Part shown: one piece after another, positions 7,496 to 14,699 of the stretch | How positions within the stretch are numbered: position 1 is the first letter of the stretch | How the letters are laid out: each line of letters begins with the position of its first letter | Assembly: GCA_946479225.1 (NCBI GenBank) | Contig: CAMLFI010000013.1 | Location: 1 to 17,852 of the forward strand | Source of the DNA: an uncultured Mucilaginibacter sp. | GTDB taxonomy: Bacteria; Bacteroidota; Bacteroidia; Sphingobacteriales; Sphingobacteriaceae | DNA length: 17,852 bases | Direction: 5' to 3' | Notes under the pieces: model-generated | Databases searched by the model: none | Seen by the model: only the letters and a program-made list of their open reading frames with translations | What the model was told of the DNA's origin: nothing | Program-made: the position numbers and the translations under genes

Positions 7496-9352
7496 TTATT
7501 GAAGGGGATTAAGTACCATCTTCGGATTATTGACGATCCAGCCGTTATCGATGCTAGCATAGTAGGCATTAGGCAAAAATAACAACGGGGTTGATTGACG
7601 CTTGTACGATACCTGCCTGGTAAACACCCATTTGCCGTTGTTTGGGTCACCGGCGGCAACTACTTTATATGGATATAATGAGTAAGGATGAGCAATAGGA
7701 TCGTTGGTTGTACCTGTCCACAAGGTATGCGCTATTCTCCATCTTCTTAAATCCCAAAAACGGTGATCTTCAAACGCGAACTCAACACGATATTCATTTA
7801 CGATCTTATCAAAGGTTAAGGTAGCCTCTGTAAGTGGCTGAATACCTCCGCGACTTCTCACAGTATTGATATATTGTACTGCCGATGCTTTGTCACCCAT
7901 TTCAAAAGCTGCTTCGGCGGCAATTAAATAAGCTTCTGCCATTCTTAAACGCGGCATCCACATTTCGCTATAACGCGGGTTAAGACCGGCACCTGCTGTT
8001 TCATCCAAAAATTTACGTACCAAAAAGCCTGTTTTGTTTACATAATTCGCTGATATAGAAGCAGGTCCATTTAGAGATGTAACTAACCCATTTGCATCCG
8101 ATGTTCCGGGGTTAGCTGTCTTAATTACCCATGCACCCGCGCCATTTTTATTTAATTGCCCAGCCTGCAGTATTACAGGGATGCTACGGTACGGCGCATT
8201 TGGCCAGATAACTGTACCCCATAAGCGGGCATCGCGTACTTTGAACGGATCTTCGACGTCATTATAAAACACATAAGATCCATCCGGATTGTTGGTTTTG
8301 ATCGTCGGGTTAGAACCGTCTTTGTTCTCAAAAGCCTCTACCAGGTTAAGCAAAGCACCCAAGTTATTGCCTTCTGAATAATCACGGTGTGTATAAGGCA
8401 TTGCCTGACTGGTAAACTGCGTAACCTGGTTAGGGCTTTTCCTATCAAGCGCCCAAATAACTTCGGTGTTAGCTGTTTTAACGTTGATAGCATTGTAAAA
8501 GCCCAGACCAGGATTGGCAGGATCTGTTTGAATTTTGTAAGGAGTAGAACTGGTAATCAACAGTTTTGCTGCATCAAAGGCTATTTTATAAAAGCCTGTC
8601 GCTTTATCAGCCGGAATACCGGCTTCCCATCCTGCTGTTTTTATAGCCGGCGTTAATTTATTGCCGTAATTAGCAATAGATCCCGCATAAACTGCCGCAC
8701 GCGCCTTAAGCAGCAACGCCGCCCATTTATTGGGAACAGATGCACCTACTGACGCCGTACCAGATAATTTTGTCATGGCTAAATCGCACTGATCTATAAC
8801 GTATTGGTATGCGTCCGCTTCTGTTGAACGTGGAATTTGAAAAGACCCAACATCCATACCCGACTCATAGGTAAAAACCTTGTCGCCTACAATAGGCATA
8901 CCGCCAAAAGAGCGGGTCATGCAGAAATAATACCAGGCACGCAAAAATATGGCTTGCCCTTCCATGTCCACGCGCTCGGTCTCGGGTATGGCCGACTTAG
9001 CCGAGTTAGAGCGTACACCTTCTAAAAATTGATTTAACCGGCGTACAAGCCCATAATCAACCGTTCTGTTAAAGTTACGACTAACTAATTTCTCATCATC
9101 CGTAGTTGTTGGCGAACCATACTGCGTGTTAGCCTCATCTAAAAGATGATAATTGCCTACAGCCCCATTATTCTGCCCAAAGCCTACCGACGTATAAAAG
9201 TTAGCTAATGTAGCCAGTACAAGACTTCTATCAGAATAGATAATGTCCTCACCTAGTTTATTTACTGAAACTGTGTCCAGGTTTTTTTTGCACCCCATAA
9301 ACGCAGCGTTTATTACGAGGAGCGCAAAAAGACAATATAATTTGGTTTTCAT
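7496..9352 (-). CDS. SusD/RagB-family outer-membrane glycan-binding lipoprotein
   Basis: SusD-type proteins sit on the cell surface as a lid over the SusC barrel and capture oligosaccharides. The 618-aa sequence has a lipoprotein signal with the lipidated cysteine at residue 21 (NAAFMGCKK). SusD-family landmarks follow: EGQAIFLRAWYYF (131-143) in the N-terminal helical part, MAEAYLIAAEAAFEMGD (471-487) plus YINTVRSRGG (494-503) forming a TPR-like pair, and YRVEFAFEDHRFWDLRRW (521-538). The last is the near-universal SusD C-terminal signature. Length is slightly above the usual 500-600 aa. It starts 11 bases after the susC stop. The actual ligand cannot be read from the sequence. Confidence 0.95.
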   Translation of the reverse strand: MKTKLYCLFALLVINAAFMGCKKNLDTVSVNKLGEDIIYSDRSLVLATLANFYTSVGFGQNNGAVGNYHLLDEANTQYGSPTTTDDEKLVSRNFNRTVDYGLVRRLNQFLEGVRSNSAKSAIPETERVDMEGQAIFLRAWYYFCMTRSFGGMPIVGDKVFTYESGMDVGSFQIPRSTEADAYQYVIDQCDLAMTKLSGTASVGASVPNKWAALLLKARAAVYAGSIANYGNKLTPAIKTAGWEAGIPADKATGFYKIAFDAAKLLITSSTPYKIQTDPANPGLGFYNAINVKTANTEVIWALDRKSPNQVTQFTSQAMPYTHRDYSEGNNLGALLNLVEAFENKDGSNPTIKTNNPDGSYVFYNDVEDPFKVRDARLWGTVIWPNAPYRSIPVILQAGQLNKNGAGAWVIKTANPGTSDANGLVTSLNGPASISANYVNKTGFLVRKFLDETAGAGLNPRYSEMWMPRLRMAEAYLIAAEAAFEMGDKASAVQYINTVRSRGGIQPLTEATLTFDKIVNEYRVEFAFEDHRFWDLRRWRIAHTLWTGTTNDPIAHPYSLYPYKVVAAGDPNNGKWVFTRQVSYKRQSTPLLFLPNAYYASIDNGWIVNNPKMVLNPLQ

Positions 9353-9363
9353 TTTCGTAGTGG

Positions 9364-12300
9364 TTAAAATTTAACTTGAACGCCCATGGTGTAAACTCGC
9401 GGATTTGGGTATGAATTACCGCCATTGCTGGTAATTTCAGGATCAAGCCCACCCGGCATATTGGTTATTTGCGCTATGTTTTGTCCCGCTATGTAAACCC
9501 TGAGATTTGAAACGCCTACGCGCTTTAACACCGTGTAAGGTATGGTATAAGCTATTTCAAGATTACGCAACTTTATATAATAAAGATTTGTCTGCCAATA
9601 GTTATTTGGCCAATGCGTGGTCATCCAGTTGTTAGCACCACGTGTAAGCAACGGATATTTTCCTATGTTAAACCCACTGTTTCTATCCCAAATGTCTTTA
9701 TACCAGGTCGAGTTGTCTGCCAGATACTGAGACACGTTTTGGTTAGAATCAAAATACCGCATATAACCCTGTTGCTCATACGTTGTTCCGGTAGCACCGG
9801 CAAAATCAGCCCTGACCTCAAATCCTTTATAGCTTCCACCCAGATTGAAACCAAAATTTATCCATGGCGTGCCGCTGTTTACTCGATAAGTAACCGTTTT
9901 CATATCCAGGTCATTGATAAATCCGTCGCCATTAACGTCCTCAAATTTAAAATCGCCGGGGCGAATGGTTCTGTTACCTTCGTGATCCTGATCAATTGGA
10001 TAGTTCCTGATCTCTTCCCAGCTTTGAAACTGGCCTATGCCTATCAACTGCATTGTTCCGTCGCGGTATCTTCCTTCATCGTTGTTCGGGCCGCCTCTAT
10101 ACCTGGCCCAATCACTGGTCCAGCGCTCATCTTGTTTATAACGATATCCTGTTATCCAGCGCGAAAAGGTAAAGTTACCTCCGAAGAAATAATTAAACTC
10201 GCCAACTTTGTCTCTCCAGTTGATAGAGCCTTCAATACCACGTACAAAGTCTGAGTTCAGGTTCTCATTTGGACGCGAAAAACCTACCAGGTCCGGCAAT
10301 AAAACATCTACCCGCCCGGCAGCCAGCCCCGTTTGCTGGCGTTGAAACCATTCAAAGCTGCCGCTAAGGCGGTTATTCAGCAAGGTTACGTCAACGCCAA
10401 AATTTAATGCTTTAACTCGCGCCCAGGTTAAATTAACCGAAGGGAGGCCCGCTATTCTTGCCGTTATAATCTCTTGCCCATTAACTATAGCAACGCCCTG
10501 ATTACCGTAATTATAGCCGGCCAGGTAGTCTAAAGTACCACCAAGTTCCTGCCCCATTACACCATAAGATGCTCTTAATTTAAAATCGTTAATGTTGCTT
10601 AACAGCTTACTATTTTTCCAGAAATCTTCTTCAGAAACACGGTAGGCTACGCTTCCTCCCGGAAAAAATCCCCACCTTTTACCGTCTATATAACTAGGCG
10701 ACCCATCATATCTTCCTACAAATTCCGCAATATATTTCCCTTTATAATCATAGTTAACCTTGGTTGAATAATTCTGTCTTTTCGTCAAAAAGCTAAGGTT
10801 ATCTGTCAGGGTAGTAATTGCCGAAGGTGTATTGGGTATAAACGCAATTCCGTTTGCTGCAGGGCTACCCAACGCGTACAAATTGGGCGAAATATTACTT
10901 CTTGCTTCTACGCCTGCAACTGCTTGCAAATTATGGCCGCCAAAAGATTTTTTATAATCTAACTGGAAGTTGGTTGTAATATCCCTGCTATTAGAAAAAT
11001 TCCGTTCAACATAGCGCGCCGCAGGTAAATTGGGCGCTAAATCATATTTTGATGTAGCAGTGTTATATATATACAGCAAAGGCGATTTTTCATGAAGGTC
11101 CTGCTGCGTATTGCTAAACGAATAGCTTCCAAGCGCACGTGCCTTAAGACCAGGTAAAATTAAAACTTCTATATTGCCGTTAACGGTTATAGCATTTCTT
11201 ATCTGCGAGTACTTGCCCGAGGTTTCATAACCTACCCAACCATAACTGTATTGAGGATCTACAGCTGAAATACCCGGATACGCAGGATTGTCATTGGCAT
11301 ATGGGCGAAGGGTAGGCAGGTTACGGAATGCAGTTTGTTCTGCAAAGCCGTAATCATCACCCGGCAAGCCTGCTTGCGAGGTCTCTTCTACACGGCCAAT
11401 AATACCCACACCTACCTTAATACGCTTACTTATATTAGCATTCACTGTAGATTGAAAGTTGGTCCGCTTAAAGCCATCGCCCAGGTTGCGCATAATTGGC
11501 TTTTGCTGAAGGTTACCCACGCTTACATAATAGTCGGTGTTTTCAGAACCACCTGAAAAGTTGAAGCTGTTATAGATCTGCGGCGCTGTTTTGCCCCAAA
11601 TAAAATCATACCAGTCAAATCCTTTATGCGCGTCGTCAGATTCATTCATCCATTTATCGTACTCTTCTCTGGTTATACTTCGCTGCGAGCTTACTTTTCC
11701 GTCTCCGTATGTTTCATTTTGCACAAGAGCTTTTATAAAGGTCTTTACATCGGCAGGTTTATTATAGTTAGCTACTTTTTGTATACCATAATAGCTTTGG
11801 AAGCCAACTGTAGGCTTTTGGTTGCGTTTTCCTCTTTTTGTGGTAATAACAACTACGCCATTGGAAGCCAACATACCATAAATAGCGGCCGAACCGTCTT
11901 TTAACACCGATATAGATTCGATGTCGTTAAAGTCCATATTAGAGAAACTATTGTAATCGCGGGTAACCCCATCAATAACGATCAAGGGTGTGCCATAGTT
12001 GCGGATCTGTAAGCTTGGTGCACTACCCGGCCGACCGTTGTCTTGTCTGAAGGTAACACCCGGCACCTTTCCTACCAATGCTCCTGACGCCGTAGCAGTA
12101 CGAGAGTGAGAAAGTTCATCGGCAGTAACCGTTGATATAGCGCCGGCAAGTGTAGCCTTTCTGGTGGTTAAACCAAAACCGGTAATAACTACCTCGTCCA
12201 AATTTTGGGTTACTTTTGATAGTTTGATGTCGAGCACCGTTTTGCCGCCTACCGGAACTTCAAGATCCGTATAGCCTACAAATTTAACTACCAAAACCGT

Positions 12301-12531
12301 GCTGGCGCTGGGTACATCTATTGCGAATTTACCGGCAACGTCAACAGCTACGGCGTTTGTTGTGCCCTTTACCCCAACGGTTGCCCCGATTAAGGTTTCG
12401 CCGGTTGAAAGGTCGGTTACTAAGCCGGTTACTTTAAGTGGTTGAGCGTTTTGGGAGTACGCGACGTTATTTAGTGTTACAATAGCTAAAAACAAAACAG
12501 TTATTTTTAATGGTATTGTCTTTCCGAGCAT
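9364..12531 (-). CDS. SusC/RagA-family TonB-dependent outer-membrane transporter
   Basis: This is a TonB-dependent channel that imports oligosaccharides together with SusD. Numbered from the chosen ATG (1055 aa): signal peptide ~1-26 (MLGKTIPLKITVLFLAIV...AYSQ), a carboxypeptidase-regulatory-like domain (~32-104, VTGLVTDLSTGETLIGATV), the SusC signature LDEVVITGFG (~111-120), a plug domain with PLIVIDGV and NDIESISVLKDGSAAIYG (~182-219), then a ~22-strand barrel ending in ...YTMGVQVKF with a terminal Phe, as expected for outer-membrane assembly. There is no sigma-interacting STN domain, so it is not of the anti-sigma-regulated type, in keeping with HTCS control. The frame also has an ATG at 12573, but the 14 extra residues are not signal-like and the inner ATG directly precedes the signal peptide. 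Confidence 0.95.
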   Translation of the reverse strand: MLGKTIPLKITVLFLAIVTLNNVAYSQNAQPLKVTGLVTDLSTGETLIGATVGVKGTTNAVAVDVAGKFAIDVPSASTVLVVKFVGYTDLEVPVGGKTVLDIKLSKVTQNLDEVVITGFGLTTRKATLAGAISTVTADELSHSRTATASGALVGKVPGVTFRQDNGRPGSAPSLQIRNYGTPLIVIDGVTRDYNSFSNMDFNDIESISVLKDGSAAIYGMLASNGVVVITTKRGKRNQKPTVGFQSYYGIQKVANYNKPADVKTFIKALVQNETYGDGKVSSQRSITREEYDKWMNESDDAHKGFDWYDFIWGKTAPQIYNSFNFSGGSENTDYYVSVGNLQQKPIMRNLGDGFKRTNFQSTVNANISKRIKVGVGIIGRVEETSQAGLPGDDYGFAEQTAFRNLPTLRPYANDNPAYPGISAVDPQYSYGWVGYETSGKYSQIRNAITVNGNIEVLILPGLKARALGSYSFSNTQQDLHEKSPLLYIYNTATSKYDLAPNLPAARYVERNFSNSRDITTNFQLDYKKSFGGHNLQAVAGVEARSNISPNLYALGSPAANGIAFIPNTPSAITTLTDNLSFLTKRQNYSTKVNYDYKGKYIAEFVGRYDGSPSYIDGKRWGFFPGGSVAYRVSEEDFWKNSKLLSNINDFKLRASYGVMGQELGGTLDYLAGYNYGNQGVAIVNGQEIITARIAGLPSVNLTWARVKALNFGVDVTLLNNRLSGSFEWFQRQQTGLAAGRVDVLLPDLVGFSRPNENLNSDFVRGIEGSINWRDKVGEFNYFFGGNFTFSRWITGYRYKQDERWTSDWARYRGGPNNDEGRYRDGTMQLIGIGQFQSWEEIRNYPIDQDHEGNRTIRPGDFKFEDVNGDGFINDLDMKTVTYRVNSGTPWINFGFNLGGSYKGFEVRADFAGATGTTYEQQGYMRYFDSNQNVSQYLADNSTWYKDIWDRNSGFNIGKYPLLTRGANNWMTTHWPNNYWQTNLYYIKLRNLEIAYTIPYTVLKRVGVSNLRVYIAGQNIAQITNMPGGLDPEITSNGGNSYPNPRVYTMGVQVKF

Positions 12532-12592
12532 TTTAAGCCGGTACAGTATTTCCTTGTGTGTAAAAAAAATCATAAAAAAATGTTTACAAGTG

Positions 12593-12666
12593 GTTAATAA
12601 TTAATTATCGGATGGTGCGATGGTCATCGTGAACGTGCCGGATAATTACGAAGTGTCGTTCATATC
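12593..12666 (-). repeat. susC leader repeat, proximal copy
   Basis: This copy pairs with 12757-12829. Reading the minus strand, the two share GATATGAA..ACAC.TCGTAA (18 of 21 identical), an 18-base divergent stretch (about 9 of 18), ATGACCATCGC (11 of 11) and CGATAATTAATTATTAA (17 of 17). The last block contains the perfect palindrome ATAATTAATTAT (12597-12608). Two tiny reading frames occur: MNDTS (12663-12646) and MTIAPSDN (12627-12601). The copy ends about 60 bases before the preferred susC ATG. Confidence 0.75.
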
Positions 12667-12756
12667 TTTTTCGACTTTAAGATGTTACTAATAAGTAGAG
12701 ACAATCAAAAGGTAGCTTTATACTCACTCCCTGAATTTTTTAATAAATTGAAAATG

Positions 12757-12829
12757 GTTTAATAATTAATTATCGCAAGGCGATGGTCATGATGAGCACG
12801 ATGGATGTTTACGAGGTGTTTTTCATATC
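12757..12829 (-). repeat. susC leader repeat, distal copy
   Basis: This is the second copy of the element at 12593-12666, about 164 bp further upstream of susC. Spacing between the conserved blocks is the same except for a 2-base difference just before the palindrome. The palindrome ATAATTAATTAT lies at 12762-12773. The tiny frames read MKNTS (12826-12809) and MTIALR (12790-12770). Weaker similarity (CAGGGA.TG and TTATTA..AC..CTTAAA) extends upstream of both copies, so the original duplicated unit was probably about 165 bp. Confidence 0.75.
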
Positions 12830-13157
12830 ACTATCTTTTAAGTTAATAAATGGCGAACATTACAATCCCTGGATTCGGAATGATTGTAAGGCCCTAATTG
12901 GTAGTGCTAAAATGATGAAAGCGCCTTTTACATCGATTTCGTGATTGTTGAAATGATTTGCGCATTAGTTGATTTTTGCCTATCATATGTCAGGAATGGC
13001 TAAATCGAAAATTTGAATTATTTTTTTTACCTAAAAGCTTAGTGGTTCGGTCTCTGCGTTTTTAGAAAGGTGTGGCATCGTAACACCATGGAATTCCAGG
13101 CAACAAGGGCTGGCGTATTTAACTAAAAGTAGAATACTTGGACTAGTTGAAAAAATA
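12830..13157. other. Gene-free stretch between susC leader and tandem repeat
   Basis: I see no supportable gene here on either strand. The longest open stretch is 13035-13208 in a plus frame, with no start codon. The short palindrome TGGAATTCCA lies at 13089-13098. TTAGTGGTTCGGTC at 13039-13052 recurs with one mismatch at 13369-13382. No TAnnTTTG promoter match was found on either strand. Confidence 0.5.
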
Positions 13158-13197
13158 AATGGCGGCGGTGTAGTGAATGGCGGCGGTGTAGTGAATG
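13158..13197. repeat. Exact 18-bp tandem duplication
   Basis: The unit AATGGCGGCGGTGTAGTG occurs twice without a mismatch (13158-13175 and 13176-13193), followed by the first four bases of a third copy. Perfect identity suggests a recent slippage duplication. The GGCGGCGGTG core is much more GC-rich than its surroundings. Confidence 0.85.
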
Positions 13198-13293
13198 TCG
13201 CGTTCTAAAGATAACCTGGTAAAAGTTTAGACATCTCACTTAAATTACCTGGAGCTATATTCTCTCGCTGTGATTTGCAGAATTCAATGCAAC

Positions 13294-13464
13294 GTTTGGT
13301 CCGTTGCCTTGGTTTGGTCCAACCATAAACCTTTTAGATGTTGGTAATCCGCGAACTAACGCGAAGGATTAGTGGCTCGGTCGAACCGTTGCAATGATTT
13401 AATATTAAAAAGCCATCCTACGCAAATCTTCTAAGAAATAGTTCGAAATTTGCCCAGTCTGGGC
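13294..13464. other. Cluster of small inverted repeats upstream of an orphan terminator
   Basis: Several short stems are packed here. GTTTGGTCC is directly repeated at 13294-13302 and 13312-13320. A possible stem GGTTT/AAACC spans 13311-13331. TAATCC/GGATTA (13345-13371) encloses GCG/CGC. CGGT/ACCG spans 13378-13388, and GCCCAG-T-CTGGGC lies at 13452-13464. Together with the strong terminator at 13472-13499 this could be the 3' part of an unannotated small RNA read on the plus strand. No matching promoter or known RNA family was recognised. Confidence 0.3.
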
Positions 13465-13471
13465 TACTTTT

Positions 13472-13499
13472 AAGAAAGGCCCCGCACGGGGCCTTTCTT
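13472..13499. terminator. Bidirectional intrinsic terminator with no visible gene
   Basis: AAGAAAGGCCCCG and CGGGGCCTTTCTT form a perfect 13-bp stem around CA. The GC core is flanked by an A-rich left arm and a T-rich right arm, so it can act in both directions. It lies between two divergent genes (susC leftward, rpoD-like rightward), so neither needs a terminator here. Confidence 0.75.
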
Positions 13500-13599
13500 G
13501 TTAAATAGATGTTCACAGTTTGGAATGCCGCTTTTTTATTGCTTATAAGTTACTGGCTCTGAACGTTCTAAATGGAAACTGATCAATATTTACAGTTAG

Positions 13600-13617
13600 T
13601 ACCCTTTTAAAAGGGTA
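13600..13617. promoter_or_regulatory. 18-bp palindromic operator candidate at the sigma-factor promoter
   Basis: TACCCTTTTAAAAGGGTA is a perfect palindrome. Its last two bases are the TA of the -7 box at 13616-13623, so a dimeric protein bound here would cover the spacer and block the promoter. No regulator gene in the window is an obvious partner. Confidence 0.55.
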
Positions 13618-13623
13618 TCTTTG
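13616..13623 (+). promoter_or_regulatory. Predicted -7 box of the rpoD-like gene
   Basis: TATCTTTG is an exact match to the Bacteroidota -7 consensus TAnnTTTG. The ATG is at 13630, six bases after the box, so transcription should begin at or within a few bases of the start codon. No convincing -33 TTG is seen at the normal spacing, although sequence upstream is A/T-rich (about 13581-13600). Confidence 0.65.
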
Positions 13624-13629
13624 CGCCTT

Positions 13630-14487
13630 ATGAGGCAGTTAAAGATTACTCAATCCATTACCAACCGTGAATCACAGTCCCTGGATAAATATTTGGCCGA
13701 GATCGCAAAAGTCGACCTGATCACGGCCGAAGAGGAAGTCCGCTTAACACAAAAAATCCGCGAAGGCGACCAAATGGCGTTGGAACGCCTGGCTAAAGCT
13801 AACCTTCGTTTTGTAGTCTCTGTAGCCAAACAGTACCAGAACCAGGGTCTGACTTTGGGCGACCTCATTAATGAAGGGAACGTTGGTTTGATTAAAGCGG
13901 CAGGACGTTTTGATGAAACCAAAGGTTTTAAATTTATTTCCTACGCTGTATGGTGGATTCGTCAGGCGATCCTGACCGCCGTAGCCGAACAATCCCGGAT
14001 CGTGCGTCTGCCCTTGAACCAGGTGGGTTCACTCAATAAGATCAGAAATTCCTCATCCAGGCTGGAACAGCGCTTCGAACGTGCACCTACGCCCGAGGAG
14101 GTGGCAGAGGACCTGGAACTAAGTGTCGACAAGATCACCGATTCAATGGCCAATGCCGGCCGCCATATCTCAATGGATGCACCCTTCATCCAAGGGGAAG
14201 AAAATACATTATTGGATGTCTTACAAAATAGTGAGGCCACTACGGACAGCGAATTAATGGCAGATTCGTTGAGTCAGGAAATCAAGCGTTCACTCGGCTC
14301 ATTGGTAGAAAGAGAACGGGATGTCCTGATACTATTATTTGGTTTAAACGGTGTCGCCCCGCATTCACTGGAGGAAATAGGCGAAAAATATAACCTTACC
14401 CGAGAGCGTGTCCGTCAAATTAAAGACAAAGCACTTACGCGCTTGCGCCAGGGCACTAAATCGAGACTGCTCCTATCCTATTTATAG
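13630..14487 (+). CDS. RpoD-type sigma-70 factor, probable paralogue of the primary sigma factor
   Basis: The 285-aa protein directs RNA polymerase core to promoters. It starts [21 protein letters not shown], the conserved opening of Bacteroidota RpoD, which fixes the start at 13630 rather than the TTG at 13621. Region 1.2 is [16 protein letters not shown] (17-32), and region 2 contains [23 protein letters not shown] (58-80), [19 protein letters not shown] (94-112) and EQSRIVRLP (120-128). Region 3 runs ~129-200 ([18 protein letters not shown]). Region 4.2 is [29 protein letters not shown] (245-273). Some positions differ from the housekeeping sequence as I recall it: [14 protein letters not shown] in region 3, [10 protein letters not shown] before region 4.2, and the C-terminus [12 protein letters not shown] second RpoD copy is therefore more likely than the primary gene. 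It is divergent from susC and codirectional with the next gene, 212 bases away, with no strong terminator between. Confidence 0.92.
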   Translation: MRQLKITQSITNRESQSLDKYLAEIAKVDLITAEEEVRLTQKIREGDQMALERLAKANLRFVVSVAKQYQNQGLTLGDLINEGNVGLIKAAGRFDETKGFKFISYAVWWIRQAILTAVAEQSRIVRLPLNQVGSLNKIRNSSSRLEQRFERAPTPEEVAEDLELSVDKITDSMANAGRHISMDAPFIQGEENTLLDVLQNSEATTDSELMADSLSQEIKRSLGSLVERERDVLILLFGLNGVAPHSLEEIGEKYNLTRERVRQIKDKALTRLRQGTKSRLLLSYL

Positions 14488-14699
14488 GCGTACTTACCTG
14501 CCGCCTAGCGATTCTGTATATAAATTACCCCAAAAGTGGTTATTGCTTCGCGCAGAGCAGATTTCGGCCAACCTGCATATTGTCAAGATTTTATTTACAA
14601 AGTTTACATTTTTATTTACAATCCAAATTCGTCGCGCCGAAAAATATCAAGGTAGATTCGCTGAATCAATTCTAATTAGGATCAATAAATAAAAAAATT

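Noticed and set aside
9613..10254. 213-codon plus-strand open frame inside susC
   Set aside because: It is antisense to the SusC barrel region, with no recognisable motif or signal; treated as a shadow frame despite its length.
12532..12573. Longer SusC start at ATG 12573
   Set aside because: It would add 14 residues in front of a complete signal peptide that begins at the ATG at 12531; the inner start fits the export signal better.
12850..12897. 15-codon plus-strand ORF reading MANITIPGFGMIVRP
   Set aside because: It is too short to judge, and no promoter, partner or modification genes are nearby. It also overlaps the upstream part of the susC leader duplication, where the other copy does not code for it.
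13035..13208. 58-codon open stretch across the tandem duplication
   Set aside because: There is no in-frame start codon and no recognised domain; a stretch of this length is expected by chance in a kilobase of intergenic DNA.
13420..13470. Possible tRNA, because GTTCGAAAT resembles a T-loop
   Set aside because: No acceptor stem, anticodon arm or CCA-end geometry could be built around it on either strand.
14485..14506. Weak stem TAGGCG/CGCCTA after the sigma-factor stop
   Set aside because: It is only six base pairs with an 11-base loop and no T-run; not a convincing terminator.
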